64,000 bases of DNA from Pseudomonadota bacterium (GCA_021847015.1 JAJZVW010000004.1:62001-126000); one strand, 5' to 3'. Shown: positions 27,101 through 35,644, numbered from the stretch's first letter. Made by a program: numbers and translations. The notes: generated from the letters alone by a model not told the origin.

Positions 27101-29587
27101 CGGCTTGACTGCGGCGCTACGCAGCAAGAGGACGCGCAAGGCATCCTCCAGACTATTGAGGTCGGCGCCGAAGCGGTCCCAGGGCGAGGGCTGGCGCGCA
27201 TCGCGTGTGCGCCGGTCGGTGTGGCGCAGTTGCTCGATCTCTTCCAGCCACAGGGCGCATTGCTGCAGGATCGCGGATGAGATGGCATTGGGAATGGCGC
27301 CCACCGCGTTCTGCCAGACCTCGAAAACCACCACGACATCGGGGAGCAGCCGGCGCGGCAGCTCGGAGAGATGGGCAAACAGGAGCAGCAGCAGCCGGCG
27401 CCAACTCGCCAAATCCGACGGCCAGCCCATGGCATCGGCCAGGCGCACTATCTCGTGGCGCTTGAGGTCCTGGTTGCCCAACTGCCCACCCAGAATGGCG
27501 CCGTTGGGAATGGTCTTTTCCGCCTGGAACCAGACCAGCGCCTTCTGCAGCAACCGGAAGTCGTCGGCCGCGCAAAGCGCGTATAAGCGTTCGCGGCTGT
27601 TCTCGAAGCTGGGGGCCGCGATCGGCCCCAGCAGCCAGGCGCGGGTCCATTGCGAGCGCAAATTGGCGGCTTCCAAGGCCGCCAAGGTCTGGGCCCAGCC
27701 GCGGTCGCGTTCGAAGTCGGCCTGAGACAGCAATTCCACCACCCGGCCCACCACCGGCGGCTCGCCCATGGCGCGCAAGACGTCGATCCAACCAGGCCCC
27801 GCATCGGCCAGACGGTGAAACAACGCCCATTCAAAGAAGATGTCATGGGCGAAGCGCACGCTGTGACCCGGCCGGGCGTCCTGCAGGATGCCATCGGCTT
27901 TCAATGCCGCGAGCATGGTGATGGTGGGCGTCGACAGATCGCTAAGCGCGATGGGCGGGCTGAGATCGCGCGCGCGAACCGCCGCCAGCTCGATGATGGC
28001 GCGCTGCCGCAGAGTGGCGTCGCCGTCGATGGCGTCAAAACCGCCGCGCGACCACCAGTTCTCGATCAGATCGACTTCGGAGGCCGGGGCGAAGTTGCCT
28101 TGGCCACCCGTTGCCGACAGCGCCTGGCTGAGAATCTTGGCGAAGAAGGGCCGGCGCACGATCTGGCGCACGGCATCGGGGCCGAACAGCAGCGGACGCA
28201 GTTCGGGACGCCCATCCGCCAGCACTTCGGCTTCGTCATCGCCCAAAGCCTGGACATCGATGGTGGCCAGGCGTCCTTTCTCAAAGAGGTTGGGCAGCCA
28301 GGTGCGCACCGGCTCGGAGCCGGCATCGCGCAGCGAGATCACGATCTTCCAAACCGCCAGCAAGGGATCGGTGAGAATGGCGCGCACGATATCGACGATG
28401 ACGCCCTGATGCTGTTTCTCCACGCGGTCGATGCCGTCGATATACAGCGTGGCCGAACCGGTGGTGGCGATCTCCACCAGGAGGTCGGTGAGGCTGGTAG
28501 TGGCAAGGCCCATCGCGGTGGCAAAGGCAGGCCAGCTTCGGCCTTCCAGCCTATCGGACTTGAGGAACAGGACTGGGCCGTGGCGCAATTCCTGTTCTAT
28601 GCGCCGGCGCAGCAGCACCGATTTGCCGGAGCCCGGCAGGCCGCGGACCTGGACAAAACGGCCCGAGACCAGCAAATGCTCCAGTTGGGCCTGCAAGGCG
28701 GCGCGGTCCAAGCGGGTGCCGCAGACATCGTCATCGATGTCGCGCACCCCATGCGAGCTGAGCGCCGCCACCTTGTCCAGATTGCCGCGCAGCGACGGGG
28801 CGCCCGCCAGGCGGATGGTGCGGTCCAACCGCACCATCAGTTCCGCGCGCGAGAAGCGCGCCGAGCGGCCCGCGCCCTCGCGGGCGATCTCGCACAACTG
28901 CGCCCAGAGCAGCGGCGCCTGGGTGGTGGCGGCGTCGGCGGGCAGCGCCGGGCGCGAGGCATTAATACCTTCGGCGTGGTCGGCCGCCCCTTCATGCAGA
29001 TAGTCGAAGCGGACCAGCACAAAATGGCGCAGGAAGCGAAAGAGCAATGCCTCGCTATACGCGGCGCTGGCGAACTCGGTTAGGAGGCTGGCAATGGTGT
29101 CGCGCATGGCGCGCTGCTCGGCATTAGCATTGCCGCCGGCGGCGAAGCGCGCCTGGAAATGGGCCAAGCTATCGGAATGGCGCGCCAGTTCGCACAGGCC
29201 GGTCAAGGTATCGAATGGGCCGGTGGTGACAGAGAGCAAGGCGGCGCCGAAACGGTCGCGATCCTCGCGGAAGTCGGCTTTCTGCAAGGTGGCCAGACTG
29301 TCGCGGATCACCTCGCGGAAATCGGAGTTGGATGGGGCCGCGCTGAGGGTGAGGCTCTTCTTGCCTTGCAGGCTGAGGCGGGCGGGCTGGTCGGAAGCCG
29401 AGCGAAAGTCCACGATGACATCGTCCAGCGGCTCGCCGAAATCGCGTTGCTGCATGGCGACTGCGGTAACCACGCCGCTGGAAGGCGGCATCATGCCTTG
29501 GGTCAACAGCGCGGCGAGGTAGCGCGCCGCAACTAGGTTTTCGAAGGTGAAGCCTGCACCGGCAGCAAGTTCGGGAGACTGCGACAC
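24188..29587 (-). CDS. Giant STAND-type NTPase with N-terminal PD-(D/E)xK/Cap4-like domain; candidate anti-phage (Avs-like) protein
   Basis: This is a 1799-residue protein. The N-terminus (about 1-125) shows a PD-(D/E)xK-like pattern: E16 in TFENLVAARYL, D55/D56, and Q74-x-K76 in LSLQGKK, as in Cap4/Mrr-type nucleases. A P-loop NTPase follows: Walker A GLPGSGKS (316-323), Walker B ATLYIDGIDR (D384, D387), the strand KIVISLRD (414-421), and a winged-helix-like FAHDIFFEWAL motif (579-589). About 1200 mostly helical, Trp-rich residues complete it, as in the sensor arrays of STAND proteins. A similar layout occurs in Avs anti-phage NTPases. The gene is AT-richer than its neighbours and follows a small ORF by four bases. 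Function is inferred from architecture only. Confidence 0.75.
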   Translation of the reverse strand: MSQSPELAAGAGFTFENLVAARYLAALLTQGMMPPSSGVVTAVAMQQRDFGEPLDDVIVDFRSASDQPARLSLQGKKSLTLSAAPSNSDFREVIRDSLATLQKADFREDRDRFGAALLSVTTGPFDTLTGLCELARHSDSLAHFQARFAAGGNANAEQRAMRDTIASLLTEFASAAYSEALLFRFLRHFVLVRFDYLHEGAADHAEGINASRPALPADAATTQAPLLWAQLCEIAREGAGRSARFSRAELMVRLDRTIRLAGAPSLRGNLDKVAALSSHGVRDIDDDVCGTRLDRAALQAQLEHLLVSGRFVQVRGLPGSGKSVLLRRRIEQELRHGPVLFLKSDRLEGRSWPAFATAMGLATTSLTDLLVEIATTGSATLYIDGIDRVEKQHQGVIVDIVRAILTDPLLAVWKIVISLRDAGSEPVRTWLPNLFEKGRLATIDVQALGDDEAEVLADGRPELRPLLFGPDAVRQIVRRPFFAKILSQALSATGGQGNFAPASEVDLIENWWSRGGFDAIDGDATLRQRAIIELAAVRARDLSPPIALSDLSTPTITMLAALKADGILQDARPGHSVRFAHDIFFEWALFHRLADAGPGWIDVLRAMGEPPVVGRVVELLSQADFERDRGWAQTLAALEAANLRSQWTRAWLLGPIAAPSFENSRERLYALCAADDFRLLQKALVWFQAEKTIPNGAILGGQLGNQDLKRHEIVRLADAMGWPSDLASWRRLLLLLFAHLSELPRRLLPDVVVVFEVWQNAVGAIPNAISSAILQQCALWLEEIEQLRHTDRRTRDARQPSPWDRFGADLNSLEDALRVLLLRSAAVKPDLITRYLDALLANHHRLDKVFKHVLVISPILATTHAAQLVDLALAHFKKELPEDRLNREREERRQRNDRIAAARAKPEPERSDEDNMILSGPFSIIGVPSLEHGAWDNLAVDRDVSEYFPASPLREPFHALFDHAPAQALRLIKDLTNHAMTAWRQLHRLDPNRRGTPIPLELEFPWGWQQFWGTDREYFWARGIWAPKPLASAYLALESWAFHQIDGGRPVDDVIRDIVEGNASVAALGVAVAVFLRTGAATPATLALITSQRLWTYDLWRRVQESSFSGLIGFHGRSDRAHILAVDALNKLPFRQRWLRDYLVLFFARGDKELVARARAAIAAFPQNLPFNYEEERGDAAWVADLQETADFNAEFAKPENFQVITDPNNAEQRLVRIENPRAQEAAQDPDFLESQARQSEHLMWFWAHRSLDGEALDTSYAPADAVTFARGFEATTLFGPIAGDQHEISMRRGAVAGVAAVVLKYRDSFGAEDIAWARSVIDLAAKMPEVSDSLWSNHSEIPGHAALSAATALAGEIRRDPGDAAAKRALLTLVAHPLDKVALAALGLAQDLGEIDSKIAWCALWLAVALSVYDIQPGQNRLVFDASFIAERRLERVAQAMALFDAPQSWPDLPGLPPAWVAVDGADPAQPYNDIFAEFTEDERRQRWRQPDRAIDWNFAAKSLGQLEVGPILGDPASRDKFLRFAVEMRTWVVERMAPPWKARGWRESSERVGELDNAVGRLFARIALHSSTAEMCALFLDPVFALEDETCFELLGPFIDLFLCMAVYDPPEMQANAVELLQLALGRMLRDPVFDPAGYRAGELHGFELPRMVRGFFLISVEAGGASRFANGQWSDVGRVMPLIDTLVRAVGWSAHVMSDYLTLVERSQADYPAEAFADQVLVILTPGRNSLKGWLGTTLPARIAGLVQALAFRETPMQSALAQKLLRILDVLVDMGDRRSAALQISDSFREVRAAG

Positions 29588-29591
29588 CGCT

Positions 29592-29720
29592 TTAGGCTTC
29601 CCAGCGCGCGCGTTTCTTGCCGAGCGCGTCCTCTATCAGAACTTCGTCCGTCGTTCGCAAACGCTCATCTATCATGGTCTTTGCCTGAAAACTCTGGATG
29701 GCTATGGTTCTTGGCGCCAT
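29592..29720 (-). CDS. Small ORF directly upstream of the giant NTPase
   Basis: This is a predicted 42-residue protein beginning MAPRTIAIQSFQAK and ending in a basic KKRARWEA tail; no family is recognised. The ATG at 29720 has a perfect GGAGG seven bases upstream, and the stop lies only four bases before the start of the NTPase gene. An in-frame start at 29774 would give 60 residues. It could be an accessory or inhibitory peptide of the system, or a translational leader. The ribosome site and spacing are the evidence. Confidence 0.5.
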   Translation of the reverse strand: MAPRTIAIQSFQAKTMIDERLRTTDEVLIEDALGKKRARWEA

Positions 29721-30216
29721 GAATGAACCTCCGCCTCCCTCCCATTCAATGCGCGGCCGCTCCGATCTCTTCATCGGTGTGGAACGGCACAGCTTGGAGA
29801 TACCGCGTGCCGCACAAAGGTGGCAACCGCTTCATTGCATTGTGCAGTGGGCCGCGATTCCCTGACATGCAGGGGGCCTAGACAACGGGTGATCGTTATG
29901 GCCCGCTCCAACCTCCCCCCGGATCGGTGTGCTTCGGGTCCGAAGGGCCATGGGGAGGCTGGCTTGGCCATGCCGCGGACCTATACGCCGGATGGATCCG
30001 AAAATTCGAGGTTGAGACCGGAGGCCGGGCATCGGCCAGTTTCGTCCAGCCCAAAGGGCGCAAATGCCGGGCAACTACTTGATAGGTTGGGGATTTACTG
30101 CGAGGCGGGCGTTCGGATCGGTCCGGCCTAATACCATTCCTGTCTGGTCTAAAGCCGCTGAGTCCGGCTTAAAGCCAGAACCGACACCAGCGTCCATTAT
30201 TTCTTCGGGAAACCGC
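29721..30216. other. Gap between the accessory operon and tRNA-Gln
   Basis: These 496 bases hold no supportable gene. They should contain the promoter of the accessory operon, but I see no clear -35/-10 pair. A 6-bp stem AAGCCG/CGGCTT with a 7-base loop (30152-30170), followed on the minus strand by a short T run, could terminate the tRNA-Gln transcript. A scattered CCTCCCC/GGGGAGG inverted repeat is also present. No recombinase remnant is visible. Confidence 0.45.
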
Positions 30217-30291
30217 TGGCTGGGGCGCCAGGGATCGAACCTGGGAATGGCGGTACCAAAAACCGCTGCCTTACCGCTTGGCTACGCCCCA
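30217..30291 (-). tRNA. tRNA-Gln (anticodon TTG)
   Basis: The cloverleaf is complete on the minus strand. The acceptor TGGGGCG pairs with CGCCCCA, the D arm is GCC-AAGCGGTAA-GGC, and the anticodon stem GCGGT/ACCGC has loop TTTTGGT (anticodon TTG). The T arm is CCAGG-TTCGATC-CCTGG, with discriminator G and an encoded CCA (30217-30219). The 3' end faces the accessory block, the orientation typical of integration next to tRNA genes. Confidence 0.93.
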
Positions 30292-30349
30292 GCAGGCGGG
30301 ATCGGCACCATAAGCGGTTCAGCCGGCGGATTCAAGAACGCGCAACCGG

Positions 30350-31210
30350 TCACCCCATCAGACGGGCGGCGGCGGACCACCAGGCCGGGCGGGCGGCCTT
30401 GAGAGCGGCTTCGGCGGCGCGGGCCTCGGGCTCGGCGGCGAACAGGCCGAAACAGGTGGCGCCCGATCCCGACATGCGGGCCAGCAGGCAGCCCGGCCGG
30501 GCGGCGATCAGCGCCAGCGCCTCGCCGATGGCGGGCACCAGGGCAATGGCCGGTTCGGTCAGGTCGTTGGCGCGCCGCGCCAGTTCGCCGGCCAGATCGG
30601 CGGCGTCGGCCGGCGCGCGGGCAAGCGGCGCCGGGGCCGAGAACGGCCCCTGGCGGGCCTTGAACACCGCCGGGGTCGGGCACGGCTGCATGGGGTTGAC
30701 CAGCAGCAGCCAGGCGGGCGGCAAGGCCGGGGCGGCATCCAACCCTTCGCCGATACCCGAGAGCGCCGTGGCCCGGCCGGCCAGACAGACCGGCACGTCG
30801 GCCCCCAGCGACAGCGCCAGTTCCATCATCGCCGCCCGGGGCAGGTCCACCGCCCACAACCGGCTGAGCGCCGTCAGCGCCGCCGCCGCGTCGGCCGAAC
30901 CGCCGCCGATGCCGGCCGCCACCGGCAGACGCTTGGTCAGGCGGATGGCGGCATGGGCGGGCACGCCCGCACGGCCGGCCAGCGCGCGGGCGGCCTTTTC
31001 GACGATGTTGTCCCCGTCCGCGGGCAGCAGCGCCGCGGTCGGCCCATCGACCGTCAGGGTCAGATGGTCCGCCGCCGTCACCGCGACGGTGTCGCCGATG
31101 TCGGCGAAGGCGATCAGGCTGTCGAGCCGATGGTAGCCGTCGGCGCGGCGGCCGACCACGTGAAGGTAGAGATTGACCTTGGCGCGGGCCTCGGCGCGGA
31201 CAGGGCTCAT
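30350..31210 (-). CDS. ispE: 4-diphosphocytidyl-2-C-methyl-D-erythritol kinase
   Basis: This 286-residue GHMP kinase of the MEP isoprenoid pathway phosphorylates CDP-methylerythritol at the 2-position. Motifs are the N-terminal ARAKVNLYLHVVGRRADGYHRLDSL, the ATP-binding LPVAAGIGGGSADAAAAL, SLGADVPVCLAG and the C-terminal MSGSGATCFGLF. The start ATG overlaps the stop of the TPR lipoprotein gene by four bases, so both are on one transcript. elbB, linked elsewhere to isoprenoid synthesis, is far away at 2006-2671. Confidence 0.93.
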   Translation of the reverse strand: MSPVRAEARAKVNLYLHVVGRRADGYHRLDSLIAFADIGDTVAVTAADHLTLTVDGPTAALLPADGDNIVEKAARALAGRAGVPAHAAIRLTKRLPVAAGIGGGSADAAAALTALSRLWAVDLPRAAMMELALSLGADVPVCLAGRATALSGIGEGLDAAPALPPAWLLLVNPMQPCPTPAVFKARQGPFSAPAPLARAPADAADLAGELARRANDLTEPAIALVPAIGEALALIAARPGCLLARMSGSGATCFGLFAAEPEARAAEAALKAARPAWWSAAARLMG

Positions 31211-32949
31211 GGCGTGGCGGACAAAGCCGACGGCAGCCGGCCGGTGCTGATCCGCTCCTTCAACCCGGCGATATCCTCGGGCTCCGGGTCCATCTCCAGG
31301 GCGCGGCGCCACTGGTAGCGCGCCTCGTTCCGGCGGCCGGCCTGCCAATAGGCGTCGCCCAGATGCTCGTTGATGGTGGCGTCGACGGGCCTCAGTTCCA
31401 CGGCGCGCTCCAACTGGGCCACCGCCTCGGGGTACTTGCCCATCTTGTAGAGCGCCCATCCCAGGGAATCGACGATGGCCCCGTCGGTCGGGCGCAGCGA
31501 CACCGCCCGCTCGATCATGGCCCGCGCCCGCTCCAGGTGCGTCCCCTGGTCGATCCAGGAATAGCCGAGATAGTTCAGCACATCGGGCTGATCCGGCATG
31601 ATCTTGAGGGCCTTGAGGAAATCCGGCTCCGCCTTGGACCATTGCCCCAGGCGCTCGAACGCGACGCCGCGGCTGTAATACAGGGCCCATGCCTCGGAGG
31701 TGTCGCCGATGCGGGCGAGGGCTTCGGTATAGGCCTGCGCCGCCTCGGCATAGTGTTTGTGGCGGCGCTGGACGTCTCCCAGGGTGATCAGGGTATCGAC
31801 GCTGTCGGGACGCTCCCTCACGAGGTGGCCGAGCACGTCGAGCGCTCCGGTCGGATCGCCGGAATCGTCCAGGTTCAGGGCCACCTGCAACTGGCCGAAG
31901 TCGTGCACCGGCGAGGTCGGGTCGATGGCGCGGTAGATGGTGTTGGCCTCGGTCCGGTGCCCTTCCCGGGACAGGATGTCCGCCATGGTCATCTGCGCCA
32001 GGGGAAAATCGGGCTGCAGGGCGAGCGCCAACTGGCAGAAGACCATGGCCAGATCGTTGGCGTCGCCCTGGCGCATCAGGGCCGCGCTGTCGAACAGCGC
32101 CTCGGCCAGGCCGGAACGCGCGCCCCCGACCGCGCGGGGAGCGTGCACCCCGGCCTTGAGCAGCTGGCCGCCGTCGAAGAGAAGCGTCTCGGGATGCTCG
32201 GCCCGGTAGCGGTCGTAAAGCTGCTTGGCCCGGTCGTCATGGCCGGTGCGCTGATACAGCGACCCCGCCGCCTCGACGGTGCGGATGTTGAGCTGGTCGG
32301 CGAGAGCCAAGGTGTATTCCTGCTCGGCCGCGGCCGTGCGGTCGGCCAGATCGTCGATCAGCCCGGTGTGGAACGCGCCGAGCTGGCGCAACCCGACGGT
32401 CTCCGTCAGGGGCTTCAGCGTTTCCAGGGCGGCATCGGTCTTGCCCTCGCCCACCAGCGACCATGCGGTCAGGAGCGGTTCGAGGAAAGCGTTGACGCCA
32501 TGCTTGCGCAGGGCGGCGAAGTGTTTTTCCGCCTCGGCGTAGCGGTCGTCGCGGGCATCCCTGACCCCCAGCACCAGCAGCGGCAGCGGCGATTGGGCAT
32601 CGAGCTCGACCAGCCGTTCGGCCAGGGGCGCGGCCGCGTCCAGCTTGCCTTCCGCCACCATCAGGGTGAAGGCCCGCTGCATGATGTCGAGGTTGTCCGG
32701 ATCGCGATCGAGGGCCGAGGCGAAATAATGGGCGGCCGCCCGGTTGTCGCCGTCGGCATGGGCCAGCCATCCGGCAAGGAAATCCCCCAGCGCCGAATGG
32801 GGAACCGGCGCGGATTCGGACACGGCGTTTTCCGGCGCCGCCGCCTTCTCGTCCTGGTGCGGATTGCACGAGGACACCGCCAGCGCCGCCAACACCGCCA
32901 CGACCGCCGACCGATTGCGCACCGGCTGCCACACGCTCGCCATCGTCAT
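31207..32949 (-). CDS. TPR-repeat lipoprotein
   Basis: This 580-residue protein has a lipoprotein signal (lipobox AVSSC, C28) followed by tetratricopeptide repeats over nearly the whole length. The clearest repeats are DFLKALKIMPDQPDVLNYLGYSWID, ALYKMGKYPEAVAQLERAVELRP and INEHLGDAYWQAGRRNEARYQWRRALEMDP at the C-terminus. Such proteins are likely envelope scaffolds; the partner is unknown. Two adjacent ATGs (32949, 32943) are possible starts. It is upstream of and overlaps ispE, an arrangement common in Rhodospirillales-like genomes (family knowledge). Confidence 0.85.
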   Translation of the reverse strand: MTMASVWQPVRNRSAVVAVLAALAVSSCNPHQDEKAAAPENAVSESAPVPHSALGDFLAGWLAHADGDNRAAAHYFASALDRDPDNLDIMQRAFTLMVAEGKLDAAAPLAERLVELDAQSPLPLLVLGVRDARDDRYAEAEKHFAALRKHGVNAFLEPLLTAWSLVGEGKTDAALETLKPLTETVGLRQLGAFHTGLIDDLADRTAAAEQEYTLALADQLNIRTVEAAGSLYQRTGHDDRAKQLYDRYRAEHPETLLFDGGQLLKAGVHAPRAVGGARSGLAEALFDSAALMRQGDANDLAMVFCQLALALQPDFPLAQMTMADILSREGHRTEANTIYRAIDPTSPVHDFGQLQVALNLDDSGDPTGALDVLGHLVRERPDSVDTLITLGDVQRRHKHYAEAAQAYTEALARIGDTSEAWALYYSRGVAFERLGQWSKAEPDFLKALKIMPDQPDVLNYLGYSWIDQGTHLERARAMIERAVSLRPTDGAIVDSLGWALYKMGKYPEAVAQLERAVELRPVDATINEHLGDAYWQAGRRNEARYQWRRALEMDPEPEDIAGLKERISTGRLPSALSATP

Positions 32950-32983
32950 TCGCCCCCGGGGCCGCATCGGCGGCCCGCTTTCG

Positions 32984-34618
32984 TCACATGTTGGGATAGT
33001 TCGGTCCGCCGCCGCCCTCGGGCACCACCCAGGTGATGTTCTGCGTGGGATCCTTGATGTCGCAGGTCTTGCAGTGGACACAGTTCTGCGCGTTGATCTG
33101 GAGGCGTGGATTGGCGCCATCCTCGTCGCGCACGATTTCGTAGACGCCTGCCGGACAATAGCGCTGCTCGGGGGCATCGTACAACGCGAGATTCACCGAG
33201 ATCGGCACGCGAGGGTCGGCAAGCCGCAGATGCGGCGGCTGGTTTTCCTCGTGATTGGTGTTGGAAACGAACACCGAGGACAGCTTGTCGAAACTCACCA
33301 CCCCATCGGGCTTGGGATAGGCGATCTTCGTGCATTCCGCCGCCTTTTTCAGTTGAGTGTGATCGGCATGGTTCCGCAGCGTCCACGGGGCCTTGCCGCG
33401 AAGAAGATAGGTTTCCAGCGCCGAGTAGGCCAGCCCGAACCAAAGACCCCGGTGGAAGGAGGGCCGGATATTGCGGACGCGACGAAGCTCCTCCCATACC
33501 CACGACCGCTCCAGCCGCAGGGCATACTCCGACACCTCCGCGCCCGCGCCGTCCCGCCCGAGAGCCTCGAACACCGCTTCGGCGGCGACCATGCCCGACT
33601 TCATGGCCGTATGGGTGCCCTTGATCTTGGGCACGTTGAGGAAACCGGCGGTATCGCCCACCAGAACGCCGCCCGGGACGGTCAGTTTGGGTATGGATTG
33701 GAATCCCCCCTCCGACAGGGCGCGGGCGCCGTAGGCGATCCGGCGCCCGCCCTCGAAGAGGGGACGGATCGCCGGGTGGGTCTTGAAGCGCTGAAATTCG
33801 TCGAAGGGCGACAGGTGGGGATTGGCGTAGTCGAGACCGACGACGAAGCCGACCGCCACCTGATTGTCCTCCAGGTGATAAAGGAACGAGCCGCCGTACG
33901 TGTCCGCCTCCAGCGGCCAGCCGATGGTGTGGATCACGGTGCCGGGCCGGTGCCGGGCGGGATCGACCTCCCACAATTCCTTGACGCCGATGCCGTAGGT
34001 CTGCGGATCGCAGTCCTTCGCGAGGGCGAAACGATCGACCAGCGTCTTGGTCAGCGAGCCCCGGCACCCTTCGGCGAAGATGGTCTGGCGCGCGTGCAGC
34101 TCGACGCCGGGCGCGTAGTTGGCGGTGGGCTGGCCGTCCTTGCCGACGCCCATGTCGCCGGTGGCGACACCCTTGACCGATCCGTCCTCGCGGTACAGCA
34201 CCTCGGCCGCGGCGAATCCGGCGAACACCTCGACGCCGAGGGCTTCGGCCTTCGCTCCCAGCCACCGGCACAGGTTGCCGAGCGAGGCGATATAGTTGCC
34301 GTGATTGCGCATCTGCGGGGGCGTCGGCAGGCGCACGGCCCCCTCCGCGGTCAGGAACAAGAGGCTGTCCTCGCGGGCCGCCGTCACCAGCGGCGCCCCT
34401 TCGGCACGCCAATCGGGGAAAAGCTCATCCAGCGCCCTGGGTTCGATCACCGCCCCCGACAGGATGTGGGCGCCGACCTCGGAGCCCTTCTCCAAGACGC
34501 AAACGGACAATTCGGCCCCGGCCGCCGCGGCGAGCTGCTTCAGGCGGATGGCCGACGCCAGCCCCGATGGGCCGGCGCCGACCACCACCACGTCGAATTC
34601 CATCGCTTCGCGTTCCAT
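32984..34618 (-). CDS. Electron transfer flavoprotein-ubiquinone oxidoreductase
   Basis: This 544-residue ETF-QO has FAD-binding [16 protein letters not shown] near the N-terminus and membrane-associated quinone-site segments in the middle. Its C-terminal [4Fe-4S] cluster region has the cysteines CPAGVYEI and [13 protein letters not shown]. It passes electrons from ETF, reduced by acyl-CoA and other dehydrogenases, to ubiquinone. The N-terminal Met at 34618 is supported by an AGGGAG ribosome site eight bases upstream. It is divergent from the uracil-DNA glycosylase gene. The methylmalonyl-CoA mutase further along fits fatty-acid or branched-chain catabolism. Confidence 0.94.
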   Translation of the reverse strand: MEREAMEFDVVVVGAGPSGLASAIRLKQLAAAAGAELSVCVLEKGSEVGAHILSGAVIEPRALDELFPDWRAEGAPLVTAAREDSLLFLTAEGAVRLPTPPQMRNHGNYIASLGNLCRWLGAKAEALGVEVFAGFAAAEVLYREDGSVKGVATGDMGVGKDGQPTANYAPGVELHARQTIFAEGCRGSLTKTLVDRFALAKDCDPQTYGIGVKELWEVDPARHRPGTVIHTIGWPLEADTYGGSFLYHLEDNQVAVGFVVGLDYANPHLSPFDEFQRFKTHPAIRPLFEGGRRIAYGARALSEGGFQSIPKLTVPGGVLVGDTAGFLNVPKIKGTHTAMKSGMVAAEAVFEALGRDGAGAEVSEYALRLERSWVWEELRRVRNIRPSFHRGLWFGLAYSALETYLLRGKAPWTLRNHADHTQLKKAAECTKIAYPKPDGVVSFDKLSSVFVSNTNHEENQPPHLRLADPRVPISVNLALYDAPEQRYCPAGVYEIVRDEDGANPRLQINAQNCVHCKTCDIKDPTQNITWVVPEGGGGPNYPNM

Positions 34619-34726
34619 GAGGCAACTCCCTTTGGCGCCTCCGCAGGCTGTGACCAAGCCTCGCGCATGTACCCGCGCGCGATAGGACCGGACCAACCGG
34701 CAATTCTTTCAGAGTCCTGCAACGCT

Positions 34727-34746
34727 GACCAGACCAGACCAGACCA
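34727..34746. repeat. GACCA pentanucleotide repeat, four copies
   Basis: Four perfect tandem copies of GACCA lie in the divergent promoter region between the ETF-QO and uracil-DNA glycosylase genes. A five-base unit in a promoter could vary by slippage, but four copies is short and no consequence is evident. Confidence 0.7.
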
Positions 34747-34867
34747 GGCCAACCCCGCGTGGAGCGGCGGCCGCTCGCAACCGCGGGCGCCTTCTATACC
34801 ATACCGCCGGGGAAGGAAAACGAATCCTTACATTGCCCCCGTTTTCCGGTGCTATTTTGGCGGCGAC

Positions 34868-35644
34868 ATGCCCATGGACCTGACCCTGCCCGATCTGCTG
34901 CGCTGGTACCTGGATTCCGGGGTGGACGAGACCATCGGCGACGTGCCGGTCGACCGTTTCGCCGCGCCCGCCCGCCCCGCCGCGCCGTCACCCGTCCCGG
35001 CGGAGGTCCCCGCCGGACCTCCGCCGCAAACGGGCGCCATTCCCGGGACCGCCGCCCACATCGCCGCGGAATGCCGCGACCTTGCCGAGCTGCGCGCGGC
35101 CCTCGAGGCGTTCGACGGGCTGCCGGTCAAGCGCACGGCCATGTCCACGGTGTTCGCCGACGGCAATCCGGAGGCGGCGGTCATGCTGATCGGCGAAGCT
35201 CCGGGGCAGGAGGAGGACCGCCAAGGCCTGCCGTTCGTCGGCAAGAGCGGCAAGCTGCTCGACCGCATGCTGGCCTCGATCGGGCTCGACCGGACCAGCG
35301 CCTACATCACCAACGTGCTGCCCTGGCGGCCTTTGGAAAACCGCAAGCCGACGCCGGACGAGGTCGCAATCTGCCTGCCCTTCGTGGCGCGGCACATCGA
35401 ACTGGTGGACCCGAAGATCCTCATCCTTCTCGGCTCGGCCTCCGCCTCGGCCATCCTCGCCCGCCACGAGGGCATCGGCCGATTGCGCGGCCGGTGGTTC
35501 GACTACGCCTCGCCCGGCCTGCCCCGCCCGATCCCCGCGATCGCCACCTTCCACCCCGCCTATCTCCTCCGCACCCCCGAAGCCAAACGGGGATCCTGGC
35601 GTGACCTGCTGATGGTGAAGAAGCGGCTCGACGCCGCGCCCTGA
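34868..35644 (+). CDS. Uracil-DNA glycosylase, family 4/5-like, lacking most cluster cysteines
   Basis: This 258-residue protein has the family-4 motifs: IGEAPGQEEDRQGLPFVGKSGKLLDRML (108-135), TNVLPWRP, and the C-terminal TFHPAYLLRTPEAKRGSW. It should remove uracil from DNA. Family-4 enzymes normally bind [4Fe-4S] with four cysteines, including a CxxC around FDGCxL. Here that site reads FDGLPVKRTA, and only C69 and C169 remain. The Pro/Ala-rich stretch at 32-60 is a linker. The ATG at 34868 follows a weak ribosome site. A clean intrinsic terminator follows the gene. Confidence 0.85.
   Translation: MPMDLTLPDLLRWYLDSGVDETIGDVPVDRFAAPARPAAPSPVPAEVPAGPPPQTGAIPGTAAHIAAECRDLAELRAALEAFDGLPVKRTAMSTVFADGNPEAAVMLIGEAPGQEEDRQGLPFVGKSGKLLDRMLASIGLDRTSAYITNVLPWRPLENRKPTPDEVAICLPFVARHIELVDPKILILLGSASASAILARHEGIGRLRGRWFDYASPGLPRPIPAIATFHPAYLLRTPEAKRGSWRDLLMVKKRLDAAP

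Noticed and set aside
29820-30131. Plus-strand frame of 103 codons upstream of tRNA-Gln
   Set aside because: There is no ribosome site, no family similarity and a biased Pro/Gly/Arg composition; it is not supportable as a gene.
24081-30231. 8-bp repeat GGCGCCAG at 24081-24088 and in tRNA-Gln at 30224-30231 as att sites of the accessory block
   Set aside because: It is only 8 bases with a palindromic GGCGCC core, expected many times by chance in this GC-rich sequence; flanking bases do not match.
34727-34746. Phase-variable promoter through the GACCA repeat
   Set aside because: Four copies are too few to argue for slippage, and neither flanking gene is a typical phase-variable function.
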